64,000 nucleotides of DNA from Amycolatopsis tolypomycina (GCF_900105945.1 NZ_FNSO01000004.1:7320001-7384000); one strand, 5' to 3'. Shown: positions 8,463 to 17,769, numbered from the stretch's first letter. Numbers and translations are program-made. The notes: generated by a model from the letters alone, not told the origin.

Positions 8463-9104
8463 TCAGTAAGCGACCGTGAAGCGCGCGCGGCGGTGCTTGG
8501 CCTGCTCGATCTCGTCGACGTAGGCGATCGCGAAGTCGTCCCCACCGATGTGGGACTTGCCGTTCTCGTCGGTCAGCAGGACGTCGCCGCCGATGCGGAA
8601 CTCACCCTTGCGCTCACCCGGGGTCCAGGCGCCGAACTCGGCCGCGGGGCTCACGTAGAACCAGTCGAGGCTTTCGGGCTGCTCGCGCAGCAGGCCCAGC
8701 ACCTCGGCGTGGTTGCCGGCCTCGGCCTTGTACTCGTCGGGGAACTCCGGGGTGTCGAACAGCCGCGGGCCGCCCTCGGCCACGTGCAGGCTGGCCGCGC
8801 CGCCGACGAACGACAGGCGGACGCCGTTCTCGCTCGCGATGCGGGCCAGGGCAGGCACCGCGTCGATCAGCTTCCTGCCCTCGATCTCGCGGGCCGGGGT
8901 GGCCACCACGATCACGTCCGCGTCCTTCGCGACCTGCGCGACGAAGTCCTCGTCGTGCAGCGAGCCCTGCAGGGCTTCGACGCCTTCGGGGACCGAACCC
9001 GCGTGGCGCGCGACGCCGACGACCTCGTGCCCGCGCCGCAGCGCCTCGGCGCCGATCCTGCCTCCGGCGTACCCCGTCGCCCCGAAAACCACCAGCTTGG
9101 CCAT
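8463..9104 (-). CDS. Atypical SDR / NAD(P)H-binding protein (NmrA/BVR-B type)
   Basis: 213-residue Rossmann protein with the nucleotide-binding motif GATGYAGGRIG at residues 8-18. The layout resembles YwnB/biliverdin-reductase-B-type atypical SDRs that lack the classical Tyr-x3-Lys pair. A putative reductase or redox sensor; substrate unknown. The start is set at the ATG at 9104 because GAGGAGAT lies 4-5 nt upstream; the frame could open at 9125 without such a site. Transcribed alone and convergent with prs. Confidence 0.82.
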   Translation of the reverse strand: MAKLVVFGATGYAGGRIGAEALRRGHEVVGVARHAGSVPEGVEALQGSLHDEDFVAQVAKDADVIVVATPAREIEGRKLIDAVPALARIASENGVRLSFVGGAASLHVAEGGPRLFDTPEFPDEYKAEAGNHAEVLGLLREQPESLDWFYVSPAAEFGAWTPGERKGEFRIGGDVLLTDENGKSHIGGDDFAIAYVDEIEQAKHRRARFTVAY

Positions 9105-9204
9105 TTGGATCTCCTCGTTCGTCATCGGCCGGTCACGGCCGATGCTAGGAACGGAAGATCACCTACTTCAACGGAAGCAACACACCCGGGGGTAGGTGTC
9201 CAGG

Positions 9205-10320
9205 TCAGCCGCCGAGGCCCGCGAACTCCGCGGCCACCTTCTGCTTGACCGCGTTGACGTCGAGGCCCGCGCGGACCTCCGCCGTCGCGTTCGGCTTCGA
9301 CAGCACCTGGTAGCTGGCCGTGCGGTTGGGCAGCTTGAACTTCACCGCGCAGGACAGCTGGATCGTCTTGTACGGCTCCGCGTCGCCGGCCGCCGTGCAC
9401 GTCTGGGCGCCCAGCGACTCGGCGCTGACCTCCACCGTCAGGGTGATGTGGACGACGCTCTTCTCGCCCGACGCCGGCGTGCCGACCACGCTGTTGGAGA
9501 CGTCGACCGTCGTGGTGCAGGAGCCGACGAAGTCCTTGCAGTCGAGCTTGTCGTTCGTGACGACGGCGCTGGCCTGCACCAGCCCTTCGAACGGCTGCCC
9601 CAGCCCGGCGATCGCGGCGTCGAGGTCCGTGTGGAACGTCTTGACCGCGTCGCCGGTGAGCGCGGTGACGGCGAACTCGGCGCCGTACTCGGGGCCCTTC
9701 TGCGGGTCGAGCAGCGCCGGGGCGAAGCTGACGACGCGGTTCGGCTTGGCCGTGGTGACGCGCAGGACGCTCGGCGCGGCGCCGAGCTGGTAGACCTCGG
9801 TGCCGTCCGGCAGCTTCGCCTTCACCGGGTCGCCCATCCGGTCGAGCCCGGCCAGCGCCTTGCGCAGCCCTTCGGCGAGCGCCGGCGGGGCGAACCGGGC
9901 CGCCGGGTCGAAGGGCAGCTCGGTGCCGAGCGATCGCACCCAGCTCGTGCCGAACTGCGTGCCTTCGTCGATGGCGTGCGCCTTCCAGTAGTCGGCGTCG
10001 GCCTGCAGGTAGAACTGGCTCGCGGCGGCCGTCACCTGCACGAACCGGCCGTCCAGCGGCAGGCCGCCGAGTGCGTAGCCGCCGCGGGTGATCCGGAACT
10101 GCTGCTCGGCGCCCTTGACCGTGGCCTTCAGCGCCACCGCGGGCGCCTGGCCCAGCGCGGTGAGGGCCGCGTCGACCGCGGTGCGCTGCGCCGCGCGCCG
10201 CTCGGCCACCGCCTGGTCGGCCGCGGAGACACCGGCGGTGCCGGCGACCGCCACCTGGCAGCCGGCCAGCAACCCGCCCAGCAGCAGCACCGCTGCCACC
10301 TTGCTCCACCGAGCCCGCAT
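9205..10320 (-). CDS. Putative secreted lipoprotein, function unknown
   Basis: 371 residues. The N-terminus is a lipoprotein signal: basic MRARWSK, hydrophobic core AAVLLLGGLLAG and lipobox LLAGC, with Cys21 as the lipidation site. The mature part has two repeated-looking halves rich in beta strands (for example LPLDGRFVQVTAAASQFYLQ) and four further cysteines (CKDFVGSC; C and C about 30 residues apart near the C-terminus) that could form disulfides outside the membrane. The M. tuberculosis block has the lipoprotein gene lpqT at this position, but the sequence here does not obviously match the LpqT/LpqN family. Role unknown; the position next to cell-wall genes is only suggestive. Confidence 0.85.
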   Translation of the reverse strand: MRARWSKVAAVLLLGGLLAGCQVAVAGTAGVSAADQAVAERRAAQRTAVDAALTALGQAPAVALKATVKGAEQQFRITRGGYALGGLPLDGRFVQVTAAASQFYLQADADYWKAHAIDEGTQFGTSWVRSLGTELPFDPAARFAPPALAEGLRKALAGLDRMGDPVKAKLPDGTEVYQLGAAPSVLRVTTAKPNRVVSFAPALLDPQKGPEYGAEFAVTALTGDAVKTFHTDLDAAIAGLGQPFEGLVQASAVVTNDKLDCKDFVGSCTTTVDVSNSVVGTPASGEKSVVHITLTVEVSAESLGAQTCTAAGDAEPYKTIQLSCAVKFKLPNRTASYQVLSKPNATAEVRAGLDVNAVKQKVAAEFAGLGG

Positions 10321-10651
10321 TTTCCGCCCCCTGCTCTCCCGCTACCGAGCACACCTCGGCCGGCGTCGACCCGCCACCGGATTTGTGTCGTCACGTACCG
10401 GGTTCCAGGAGGGTTCTAGCCTGGGCCGGGCACCCGCCGCAACCCACCGTGATGAGGTTGGTTTACACTCTTGAGGTTGTCTCGGCGAGGCGGGGCCCTT
10501 CTGGGGTGCCCGGCGTGATCGACGCGGCGGCTCGAGTAGCCCCCGTCGTCGTGCACGCCCGGAAACTCGCCGCCGAAACTTCCTTGAACAGAACACACAT
10601 CGGCTTCCCCCGCCGCAGCATGCTGTCTTTGATTTGAAGGAGTGCCACACC
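10321..10651. other. Intergenic leader region upstream of rplY
   Basis: A 331-bp gap between the divergent lipoprotein and rplY starts. A TACACT hexamer at about 10464-10469 is a possible -10 for rplY, which would give a 5' leader of about 180 nt. I see no recognised riboswitch. Short open frames here have poor codon statistics and look spurious. Confidence 0.35.
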
Positions 10652-11251
10652 GTGTCCGAGGTACGTCTGTCCGTCGAGCCGCGCACCGAGTTCGGCAAGG
10701 GCGCCGCGCGCCGCACGCGTCGCGCCGGCAAGATCCCCGCCGTCCTCTACGGCCACGGGGCGGACCCGCGGCACTTCGCGCTGCCGGCCATCGAGTTCGC
10801 CCGCGTCGTCCGCGAGAACGGCTCGAACGCCGTCATCACCCTGGACCTGGAGGGCGCCAGCGAGCTGGCCCTGACCAAGACCATCGTGGTGCACCCGCTG
10901 AAGAACTACATCGAGCACGTCGACCTGCTGGTCGTCAAGCGCGGCGAGAAGGTCACCGTCGACGTCCCCGTCGTCGTCACCGGCAACCCCGGCCCGGGCG
11001 GCCTGGTCAACCAGGACGTCGACACCCTGCAGGTCGAGGTCGAGGCGCTGCACATCCCGGAGCAGGTCGAGGTCTCGATCGAGGGCCTCGAGGTCGGCAC
11101 CCAGATCCTCGCCGGCCAGATCCAGCTGCCGCAGGGCGCCACCCTGGTCACCGACCCGGAGTCGCTCGTCGTGGCCGTCAACGAGCCGCAGCGTGAAGAG
11201 ACCGGCGACGAGGCCGAGGCGGGCGAAGAGTCGGCCGAGTCGGCCGAATAA
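10652..11251 (+). CDS. rplY: 50S ribosomal protein bL25 (CTC form)
   Basis: 5S-rRNA-binding ribosomal protein of the long CTC type: an N-terminal L25 domain (about residues 1-95, with FGKGAARRTRRAGKIPAVLYG contacting 5S rRNA) plus the C-terminal beta domain and an acidic Glu/Ala-rich tail. 199 residues. The start is the GTG at 10652 (VSEVRLSVEP), preceded by AAGGAG with 9-nt spacing; an upstream in-frame ATG at 10634 overlaps the ribosome-binding site and is rejected. It is followed after 9 bp by pth, a pairing common in bacteria. Confidence 0.96.
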   Translation: MSEVRLSVEPRTEFGKGAARRTRRAGKIPAVLYGHGADPRHFALPAIEFARVVRENGSNAVITLDLEGASELALTKTIVVHPLKNYIEHVDLLVVKRGEKVTVDVPVVVTGNPGPGGLVNQDVDTLQVEVEALHIPEQVEVSIEGLEVGTQILAGQIQLPQGATLVTDPESLVVAVNEPQREETGDEAEAGEESAESAE

Positions 11252-11260
11252 CATCGCTGC

Positions 11261-11854
11261 ATGACCGAAGATGTGCCCGGGGCCGGCGAGCTGATTCTGC
11301 TCGCCGGCCTCGGCAATCCCGGACCCCAGTACGCCGGGAACCGACACAATGTCGGGTTCATGGTGCTGGACGAGCTCGCCGCCCGCATCGGCGGCAAGTT
11401 CAAGACGCACAAGACCGGCGGCGAGGTCCTCGAGGGCCGGCTGGCCGGCCGCCGCGTGGTGCTGGTGAAGCCGCGTTCGTACATGAACCTCTCCGGCGGG
11501 CCGGTGGTCGGCGCGGCGCGGTTCTACAAGGTCGAGCCGTCCGGCATCGTGGTGGTGCACGACGAGCTCGACGTCGATTTCGGCGCGTTGAAGCTGAAGC
11601 TGGGTGGCGGCGACAACGGGCACAACGGACTCCGCTCGATCACGAAATCACTGGGGACCCGCGACTACTACCGGGTGCGGTTCGGCATCGGCCGCCCGCC
11701 CGGCCGCCAGGACCCGGCGGACTTCGTGCTGAAGGACTTTTCGACGGTCGAGCGCAAGGAACTCCCGCTGGAGGTGGACCGGTGCGCGGACGCGACCGAA
11801 GCGCTGATCGGCACCGGCCTCGCGGCCGCGCAGAACGCCTTCCACGCGGGCTGA
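11261..11854 (+). CDS. pth: Peptidyl-tRNA hydrolase
   Basis: Releases peptides from peptidyl-tRNA dropped by stalled ribosomes, recycling tRNA. 197 residues with the catalytic motifs in order: [18 protein letters not shown] (catalytic His), SYMNLSG, VVHDELD (catalytic Asp) and [12 protein letters not shown]. Normal length and complete. Cotranscribed with rplY, nine bases downstream of its stop. The next gene, a small DivIVA-like protein, starts 21 bp after the pth stop and may be in the same transcript. Confidence 0.97.
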   Translation: MTEDVPGAGELILLAGLGNPGPQYAGNRHNVGFMVLDELAARIGGKFKTHKTGGEVLEGRLAGRRVVLVKPRSYMNLSGGPVVGAARFYKVEPSGIVVVHDELDVDFGALKLKLGGGDNGHNGLRSITKSLGTRDYYRVRFGIGRPPGRQDPADFVLKDFSTVERKELPLEVDRCADATEALIGTGLAAAQNAFHAG

Positions 11855-11875
11855 CATGGGTGGCAAGGTGAAGCC

Positions 11876-12196
11876 ATGACCCCCGACGAAGTCCGGGCGA
11901 TCGCTTTCGGCAAACCCCGGTTCGGCCGGCGCGGCTACAACGAGGACGAGGTGGACGCGTTCCTCGACCTCATCGCCGAGGCACTGGCCGGCCGCAACAT
12001 CCTGACGCCGGACGACATCCACTACGTCGAGTTCACGATCATGCCGGTCGGCATGCGCAGCTACGACCAGGCCCAGGTCGACCTGTTCCTCGACGAAGCC
12101 GAGGCGGCACTGGTGGAACTGCGCAACCCGAAGCCGGTCGTCGTCGAGGAACCGCCGCGGCCGCAGGGCCCCCGGAAGTGGTTCGGGCGCAGCTGA
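11876..12196 (+). CDS. Small DivIVA-domain protein (first of a pair)
   Basis: 106-residue protein consisting almost only of two copies of the short DivIVA/Wag31 N-terminal motif. The first, [22 protein letters not shown] (about residues 10-31), fits the consensus GxRGYxxxEVDxFLD closely; the second ([19 protein letters not shown]) is degenerate. In DivIVA this segment is the membrane-curvature-binding dimer that recruits pole and septum proteins. No long coiled coil follows, so the protein could cap or compete with full-length DivIVA, but that is inference. A basic tail (RKWFGRS) ends it. A paralog follows 173 bp downstream. Confidence 0.75.
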   Translation: MTPDEVRAIAFGKPRFGRRGYNEDEVDAFLDLIAEALAGRNILTPDDIHYVEFTIMPVGMRSYDQAQVDLFLDEAEAALVELRNPKPVVVEEPPRPQGPRKWFGRS

Positions 12197-12369
12197 CGAG
12201 CCTGTGAGCCCGGCCACACAGCGTTCGGTAGCGCAAACTCACCCGAAGGCGGGCGCGCGGTTGCCCGTCGGGGTGAGGTTGCGGGCAGGCTCTTCCGGGG
12301 GAGCCTGTCAACGGGTTAGGACGGTGTACGGGAGTTTCGCACCCGCCTACCCCGGAATCGGAGAGTTCC

Positions 12370-12726
12370 ATGTCGTTCACCGCCGAAGACCTCGCCGTGG
12401 TCACCTTCGGTAACGCCCCGATCGGCCGCCGTGGTTACGCGAAGCACGAGGTCGACGCGTTCGTCCGGCGGATCGCCAAGACGCTCGCCGACGAGGACGA
12501 CCTGACCGCCGCCGAAGTGCACCACGTGATGTTCGCGAAGCCGCTGATCGGCAAGCGCGGCTACGACGAGCGCGAGGTCGACGAGTTCCTCGACGCGGTG
12601 GAAGACCAGCTCGCCGCCCGCACCGGCCAGGCCCCCGACCTCCCGGGCGCCCGCAGTTCTTCGGAAGCCACCGCCGAGCGCGCCACCCCGCCGACGCTCC
12701 GCGCGGTCCGCGTCCAGCAGCGCTGA
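12370..12726 (+). CDS. Small DivIVA-domain protein (second of a pair)
   Basis: 118 residues with two good DivIVA N-terminal motifs (APIGRRGYAKHEVDAFVRRI and KPLIGKRGYDEREVDEFLDA), then a variable polar tail. It is clearly paralogous to the 11876 gene and has the same helix-only extension. The ATG at 12370 is preceded by GGAGAG, and the 173-bp gap could hold its own promoter. Like its neighbour it lacks the extended coiled coil of Wag31, so it may modulate polar growth or septation. Its stop is two bases from a palindrome pair that ends the transcript. Confidence 0.78.
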   Translation: MSFTAEDLAVVTFGNAPIGRRGYAKHEVDAFVRRIAKTLADEDDLTAAEVHHVMFAKPLIGKRGYDEREVDEFLDAVEDQLAARTGQAPDLPGARSSSEATAERATPPTLRAVRVQQR

Positions 12727-12728
12727 AG

Positions 12729-12788
12729 GGGCACTTTCACGTGAAAGTGCCCGCCTCCCAGCTGGGGCACTTTCACGTGAAAGTGCCC
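12729..12788. terminator. Twin 24-bp perfect palindromes (bidirectional terminator)
   Basis: Two identical 24-bp perfect palindromes at 12729-12752 and 12765-12788, each two copies of GGGCACTTTCAC in inverted orientation with CACGTG at the centre, separated by 12 bp. They fill the space between the DivIVA-like stop and the convergent acyl-AMP ligase stop (12790). Termination in both directions is the simplest role. A protein-binding site on the CACGTG core cannot be excluded. Confidence 0.75.
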
Positions 12789-12789
12789 G

Positions 12790-14478
12790 TCAGGCGTCCG
12801 CGTTCTTCCTGATCCTGTCCGCGAACTGCTGGGCCGTCGCCGCGCGCTTGACCTTGCCCGACGGCGTCTTCGGCAGGCTGCCCGCCGGGAGCACCACGAC
12901 CGCGTACGGCCGCATGTCGACGGCGTCGCGGACCCGCGCCGACACCTGCTTCATCAGGTTCTTCTCGGCTTCGGCGTCGCCCGCCAGCTTCGACTCCACG
13001 ACGACCGCGAACCGCTCGCGGCGGCTGCCCGCGTCCAGCCGGACGGCCACCGCGTTGCCCGCGCGCACTCCCTCGACCGAGGTCGCCGCGCGTTCGATGT
13101 CCGTCGGGTACAGGTTGCGGCCGCCCATGATGATGACGTCCTTGCGGCGGCCGCAGATGACGATCTGGCCGTCGACCAGGTAGCCGAGGTCGCCGGTGTT
13201 GAGCCAGCCGTTCTCGTCCTGGGTCGCGAGCGGGCCGTCCATCGTCAGGTAGCCGGGTGTCACGGCCTCGCCGCGCAGCCGGATCTCGCCCACCTCGCGC
13301 TCGCCGACACGCACACCCGCGTCGTTGACGATCTCCGCTTCGAGCCCGTCGAGGGGACGGCCGAGCAGCGCGAACGAGCGGACGCTGTCGGTGCCGCGCC
13401 GCGGGTCGCCCGCCGGCACCGGCACCGCGCGGTTGTCCGCCTCGAGCGCGTCGGCTTCGACCACGTCGAGGGTCAGGCCGGTGAACAGCGGCGCGAACGA
13501 CACCGCGAGCGTCGCTTCGGCCATGCCGTACGCCGGGAAGACGCACTCGGCGGGCATCTTGAACCGGGCGCCGGCGTCCACAAAGGTCTGGACGGCGGCC
13601 TCGTCGACGGGCTCGGCGCCGTTCAGCGCGATGCGCAGCTTCGAGAGGTCGTAGGCGGTGTCGTCGTCGACGCGGGCCATCCGGCGCCCGACGATCGCGT
13701 ACGCGAAGTTCGGCGCCGCCGTCGTCGTGCCGTGGTACTTCGTGATCAGTTCCGGCCAGATCAACGGCCCGGAGAGGAACTCGACCGGCGTGATCTTGAC
13801 CAGTTCGACGCCGAAGGTCATCGGCACGGTCAGGAAGCCGACCATCCCCATGTCGTGGAAGGTCGGCAGCCAGGACACCATCACGTCGACGTCGAAGTCG
13901 AACTCCGCGCGGTCGACCATGGCCTTGACGTTGGAGTACAGGTTGCCGTAGGTGATCCGCACGGCCTTGGGGTCGGCGGTGGACCCGCTGGTGAGCTGCA
14001 GCAGCGCGGTGTCGCCCTCGTCGGTGGTGACGACGTCGGCGAGCGGCTCGGCTCCGGCCAGCTCGGTGATGAGCTTGAACCCGATGCCCTTTTGTTCGAG
14101 CACGGGCGCGAGCTGGTCGAACGGCTCGCCCAGCAGCACCAGGTCGGAGCCGATCATCCCGAGCACCCGCACGGTGTCCTCGGCCCACTCGGCGAGATCG
14201 GTGCGCGGCGTCGGCTGGTGCAGCATGGTGACGCTGCCGCCGGCCAGCCAGACGGCCTGCACGGTGGGCGCGATCAGCACCGGCGCGGCGGCCAGCACCG
14301 CCACGGCACCCCCGCGCTCGAACCCGCCGGCCACCAGGCCGCCGGCAATCCGCCGCGCCTCGGCGTGCACCTCGGCCCAGGTCCGCCGGACCGGCTCCTT
14401 CGGCTCCCCGGTGACCATGCCCCGCTGCTGTCCCCGCTCCGTCGCGGTGGCGACGAGCGTGTCCACGAACCTGCTCAT
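12790..14478 (-). CDS. Fatty-acyl-AMP ligase / acyl-CoA synthetase (Pks16/FadD type)
   Basis: Adenylate-forming enzyme that activates a fatty acid with ATP, giving an acyl-AMP or acyl-CoA. 562 residues. The phosphate loop LTSGSTADPKAV, the A5-like motif YGMAEATL, the A7 region NTGDLGYLVDGQIVICGRRK and the A10 lysine PKTPSGKVKR are all present. The weak P-loop (STADPK rather than TTGKPK) and the FAAL-like sequence near residue 230 (WLPTFHDMGMVG) favour a long-chain acyl-AMP ligase. The start is the ATG at 14478 (MSRFVDTL). The position matches pks16 (Rv1013) in the M. tuberculosis block. No polyketide synthase is adjacent. Confidence 0.88.
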   Translation of the reverse strand: MSRFVDTLVATATERGQQRGMVTGEPKEPVRRTWAEVHAEARRIAGGLVAGGFERGGAVAVLAAAPVLIAPTVQAVWLAGGSVTMLHQPTPRTDLAEWAEDTVRVLGMIGSDLVLLGEPFDQLAPVLEQKGIGFKLITELAGAEPLADVVTTDEGDTALLQLTSGSTADPKAVRITYGNLYSNVKAMVDRAEFDFDVDVMVSWLPTFHDMGMVGFLTVPMTFGVELVKITPVEFLSGPLIWPELITKYHGTTTAAPNFAYAIVGRRMARVDDDTAYDLSKLRIALNGAEPVDEAAVQTFVDAGARFKMPAECVFPAYGMAEATLAVSFAPLFTGLTLDVVEADALEADNRAVPVPAGDPRRGTDSVRSFALLGRPLDGLEAEIVNDAGVRVGEREVGEIRLRGEAVTPGYLTMDGPLATQDENGWLNTGDLGYLVDGQIVICGRRKDVIIMGGRNLYPTDIERAATSVEGVRAGNAVAVRLDAGSRRERFAVVVESKLAGDAEAEKNLMKQVSARVRDAVDMRPYAVVVLPAGSLPKTPSGKVKRAATAQQFADRIRKNADA

Positions 14479-14503
14479 GGTGCAGACATTACTGGGAGCT
14501 GTG

Positions 14504-16267
14504 TCACTCCAGCAGTTCGGACGTCTCCAGCCAGCGCGCCTCGACGTCCTCGATCTCGCCCTGCACACCCTTCAGCTCGGCGTTGAGCTCCATCAGCTTC
14601 GCCGGGTCCGTCGCGGCCGCCAGCAACGACGCGTGGAGCTTCTCCTCCTTGGCGTGCAGCTGGTCGAGCTTGCGCTCCAGCCTGCCCAGTTCCTTCTGGG
14701 CCGCGCGCAGGTCCGCCGCCGACTTCTTCGCCTCGACCTTCTCCACCGAAGGCGCCGCACCGGAAACCGGCTGGGCCGCGGCGCGGCGGTTCAGGTACTC
14801 CTCGATGCCGCCCGGGAGGTGGGTGATGCGGCCGTCGCCGAAGAGGGCGACGATCGTGTCGCAGACGCGCTCCACCAGGTAGCGGTCGTGGGACACCACG
14901 ACCATCGTGCCCGGCCAGCCGTCGAGGAGGTCTTCCAGCTGCTGCAGCGTGTCGATGTCCAGGTCGTTCGTCGGCTCGTCGAGCAGCAGCACGTTCGGCT
15001 CGGCCATCAGCAGCCGGCACAGCTGCAGCCGGCGCCGCTCGCCGCCCGAGAGGTCCGCGACCGGCGTCCACTGGCGGGCCGCCGGGAAGCCGAGCTTCTC
15101 GCCCAGCTGGGACGCCGTCATCTCCTGCTTGCCGAACACCACGCGGCCGGCCACCTGCTCGATCGCCTGCAGCACGCGCAGGTCGCCGGGCAGGTCGTCG
15201 AGCTCCTGGCGCAGGTGCGCGAGCGCGACCGTCTTGCCCTCGATCCGGCGGCCGGTCGTGCCCTCGACGTCGCCGCCGAGCAGCTTCAGCAGCGAAGTCT
15301 TGCCCGAACCGTTGACGCCGACCAGGCCGATCCGGTCACCGGGGCCGATCCGCCAGGTGACGTGGTCGAGCAGCTTCCGCTCGCCCACCTGGTACGTCGT
15401 GTCCTCCAGCTCCAGCACGGTCTTGCCGAGCCGCCGCTTCGCGAACGCCTGCAGCTCGACGGAGTCACGCGGCGGCGGGACGTCGGCGATCAGCGCTTCG
15501 GCCGCCTCCACGCGGTAACGCGGCTTCGACGAGCGCGCCTGCGGGCCGCGGCGCAGCCACGCCAGCTCCTTGCGGGCCAGGTTCTGCCGCTTCTCCTCGG
15601 CCGTCGCGGCCAGCCGCGCGCGCTCGGCGCGGGCGAAGATCCAGTCGGCGTAACCACCTTCGTACTGCTCGACGCGGCCGTTCGCGACCTCCCACGTCAG
15701 CGTCGCGACGGTGTCGAGGAACCACCGGTCGTGCGTGACGACCACGACGGCGACCTTCCGGGCCAGCAGGTGGTCGGCCAGCCAGCGGACACCTTCGACG
15801 TCGAGGTGGTTGGTCGGCTCGTCGAGGACGATCAGGTCGAGCTCGCCGGTGAGCGCGGCGGCCAGCGAGACCCGGCGCCGCTCGCCGCCGGACAGGTTCG
15901 CCGTCGGCGTGTCCAGGCCGATCGCCGTGATACCCAAGCCGTCCACAATGGACCGGACGCGGGCGTCGGCGGCCCATTCGTGCTCGGCGCCGTAGCGTTC
16001 GAGCACGACGTCGCCGACCGTGCTGCCGTCCGGGAGTTCCGTGCGCTGGGTGACCACGGCCATCCGCAGGTCGCGCACGTGGCTCACCCGTCCGGAGTCC
16101 GGTTCGGACAGTCCGGAAAGGACTTCCAGCAGGGTGGTCTTGCCGCCCCCGTTGAGGCCGACGACGCCGACGCGCTGCCCGGCCGCGATGCCGAGGGAAA
16201 CGCCGTCCAAGAGCGGGCGAACCCCGTAGGACTTGCTCACCGCCTCCAGGTTGACCAGGTTGGCCAT
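14504..16267 (-). CDS. ABC-F family ATPase (Uup/EttA-like), ribosome-associated
   Basis: 587 residues with two ATP-binding domains and no membrane segments. Walker A motifs are GLNGGGKTTLL and GVNGSGKTSLL; both signatures (LSGGERRRVSL, LSGGERRRLQL) and Walker B segments (LDEPTNHLD, LDEPTNDLD) are intact. The linker between them is charged and helical (about residues 235-290), and the C-terminus is a long coiled coil (LERKLDQLHAKEEKLHASLL) as in Uup. ABC-F proteins act on the ribosome E site, some giving antibiotic resistance. The start is the ATG at 16267. It lies 4 bp after the ASCH gene on the same strand and is probably cotranscribed with ispE and ASCH. Confidence 0.93.
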   Translation of the reverse strand: MANLVNLEAVSKSYGVRPLLDGVSLGIAAGQRVGVVGLNGGGKTTLLEVLSGLSEPDSGRVSHVRDLRMAVVTQRTELPDGSTVGDVVLERYGAEHEWAADARVRSIVDGLGITAIGLDTPTANLSGGERRRVSLAAALTGELDLIVLDEPTNHLDVEGVRWLADHLLARKVAVVVVTHDRWFLDTVATLTWEVANGRVEQYEGGYADWIFARAERARLAATAEEKRQNLARKELAWLRRGPQARSSKPRYRVEAAEALIADVPPPRDSVELQAFAKRRLGKTVLELEDTTYQVGERKLLDHVTWRIGPGDRIGLVGVNGSGKTSLLKLLGGDVEGTTGRRIEGKTVALAHLRQELDDLPGDLRVLQAIEQVAGRVVFGKQEMTASQLGEKLGFPAARQWTPVADLSGGERRRLQLCRLLMAEPNVLLLDEPTNDLDIDTLQQLEDLLDGWPGTMVVVSHDRYLVERVCDTIVALFGDGRITHLPGGIEEYLNRRAAAQPVSGAAPSVEKVEAKKSAADLRAAQKELGRLERKLDQLHAKEEKLHASLLAAATDPAKLMELNAELKGVQGEIEDVEARWLETSELLE

Positions 16268-16271
16268 CCGC

Positions 16272-16679
16272 TCAGCCGATCCTTTCCACAATGATAAAAC
16301 GGGTCGCCACGACCAGTGTCGTGTCGTCCACGGTGAACTCCGGATCTTCCATGGCCGCGCGCATTTCGGCGCCCTGCCAGTAGTCCGTGTGGTCGGCGCG
16401 CCATTCGGCGACGCTGGTGAAGCCCTCGCCCTCGTCGAGCGCGTGCTGGAGGTCCACTTCGGACAGTGGAAGGATGCGGACCTCGGTGGTCTCGAGCACC
16501 GCGACCCCCTCACCTGCCGAGTCGATCATCAACTCGCGCTCGCCGACGACGGGCAGCTCTTCGCCGTACTTCTCGTACTCGGCGACCAGGCCGGTGGTCG
16601 ACGTCTTCTCCCCGCGCAGGACCGCCGCCACCAGCTTGTCGCGCAGCGGGCCCGGGAACGCGAACTCGGCGTGCTTCAT
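16272..16679 (-). CDS. ASCH-domain protein
   Basis: 135-residue protein that is a single ASCH fold, a PUA-like beta barrel found in RNA-binding proteins and N4-acetylcytidine amidohydrolases. The conserved pocket segment is visible: [23 protein letters not shown] carries the Lys/Thr (GEKTSTT) typical of the family, and [19 protein letters not shown] matches the C-terminal ASCH motif. Whether it binds RNA or hydrolyses modified nucleosides is unknown. Its ATG overlaps the ispE stop by four bases (ATGA), so the two are coupled, and the ABC-F gene follows at once. Confidence 0.85.
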   Translation of the reverse strand: MKHAEFAFPGPLRDKLVAAVLRGEKTSTTGLVAEYEKYGEELPVVGERELMIDSAGEGVAVLETTEVRILPLSEVDLQHALDEGEGFTSVAEWRADHTDYWQGAEMRAAMEDPEFTVDDTTLVVATRFIIVERIG

Positions 16680-17638
16680 GCGTGCACCCGCGGCGGCGCC
16701 GGCCGCGGCGCGTCGTCGCCGCCGACGACCCGGGCGCCGGGGACCGGACCGTGGGCCACGCGGACCGTGCGGCACACACCCGCGCCCGACAGCTCGGCCG
16801 CGACCTCCACCGCCGACTGTGCGTCTTCGCAGAGGAACGCGCACGTCGGGCCGGAACCGGACACCGTGCCGGCGAGCGCGCCCGCGTTGACGCCCGCGCG
16901 GAGCGTGCGGCGCAGGTCGGGCCGCAGCGAGACCGCCGCCGCCTGGAGGTCGTTGCCCAGCAGGAGGGCCAGCTGGCGCGGGTCGCCCGAGGCCAGCGCC
17001 TCCACGACCGGCGTGTGCGAGCCGATGCGGGGCGGGTTGCCCGCCGCGCGCAGGCGGTCGAGCTCGCCGAACACCTTCGGCGTCGACAGCCCTTCGGCGG
17101 CGAAGGCCAGCACCCAGTGGAACGTGTGCCGTGACAGCACCGGGACCAGCTGCTCGCCGCGGCCGGTGCCCAGCGCGGTGCCGCCGTAGAGCGCGAACGG
17201 GACGTCGCTGCCCAGGCCGGCCGCGATCTCGGCCAGCTCGTCGCGGGTGACGTCGAGACCCCACAGCGACGCGAGCCCGACCAGCGTCGCCGCCGCGTCG
17301 GCGCTGCCGCCCGCCATGCCGCCGGCGACCGGGATGCCCTTGCGCAGCACCACCCGGACCTTCGGCTCTTCGGTGCGCCCGACGTGCGAGGCCAGCGCTT
17401 CGACCGCGCGCCAGGCCAGGTTTTCGGGGCCGGTCGGGACCGTGCCCTCCCCCTCGCCGTAGACCTCGATGCCGGGCTCTTCGGTGACCGCGACGGTCAC
17501 CTCGTCGGTCAGCGACAGCGCCTGGAACACGGTGACCAGCTCGTGGTAACCGTCTTCGCGCAGGTCGTCGACCGAAAGGTGCAGGTTGACCTTGGCCGGG
17601 ACCCGGACGGTGACTGGGGGCGGAACTACGGCGAGCAC
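16676..17638 (-). CDS. ispE: 4-diphosphocytidyl-2-C-methyl-D-erythritol kinase
   Basis: GHMP kinase of the MEP isoprenoid pathway, phosphorylating CDP-methylerythritol at the 2-hydroxyl. 320 residues. The N-terminal substrate region [21 protein letters not shown] and the glycine-rich ATP loop [19 protein letters not shown] are canonical. The C-terminal GHMP motif [11 protein letters not shown] is also present. The GTG at 17638 is taken as the start. ispE follows ksgA and rpfB in many actinobacteria; here the MetN-like ATPase and one repeat element separate them, so it likely has its own promoter. Its stop overlaps the ASCH start. Confidence 0.95.
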   Translation of the reverse strand: MLAVVPPPVTVRVPAKVNLHLSVDDLREDGYHELVTVFQALSLTDEVTVAVTEEPGIEVYGEGEGTVPTGPENLAWRAVEALASHVGRTEEPKVRVVLRKGIPVAGGMAGGSADAAATLVGLASLWGLDVTRDELAEIAAGLGSDVPFALYGGTALGTGRGEQLVPVLSRHTFHWVLAFAAEGLSTPKVFGELDRLRAAGNPPRIGSHTPVVEALASGDPRQLALLLGNDLQAAAVSLRPDLRRTLRAGVNAGALAGTVSGSGPTCAFLCEDAQSAVEVAAELSGAGVCRTVRVAHGPVPGARVVGGDDAPRPAPPRVHA

Positions 17639-17663
17639 CCGACCAGCCTACGTGCCCGCCAAT

Positions 17664-17748
17664 GCGCCCCAATGTGGCGTTGGTTGCGTCCAACGCACCG
17701 AACGCCACATTGGGTGCGTCTGACGCACCGAACGCCACATTGGGGCGC
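17664..17748 (-). repeat. Palindromic repeat element, copy 2 (85 bp)
   Basis: Same 85-bp length and the same 18-bp terminal inverted repeats as copy 1. Read on the minus strand its cores are inverted, inverted, direct and its flanks are CAA on the left and AT on the right, so it is a copy-1-type element in the opposite direction. It starts 21 bp after the stop of the MetN-like ATPase gene (17770) and ends 25 bp before ispE. Confidence 0.85.
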
Positions 17749-17769
17749 TTGGGGCCAGGCCAGGCCGGG

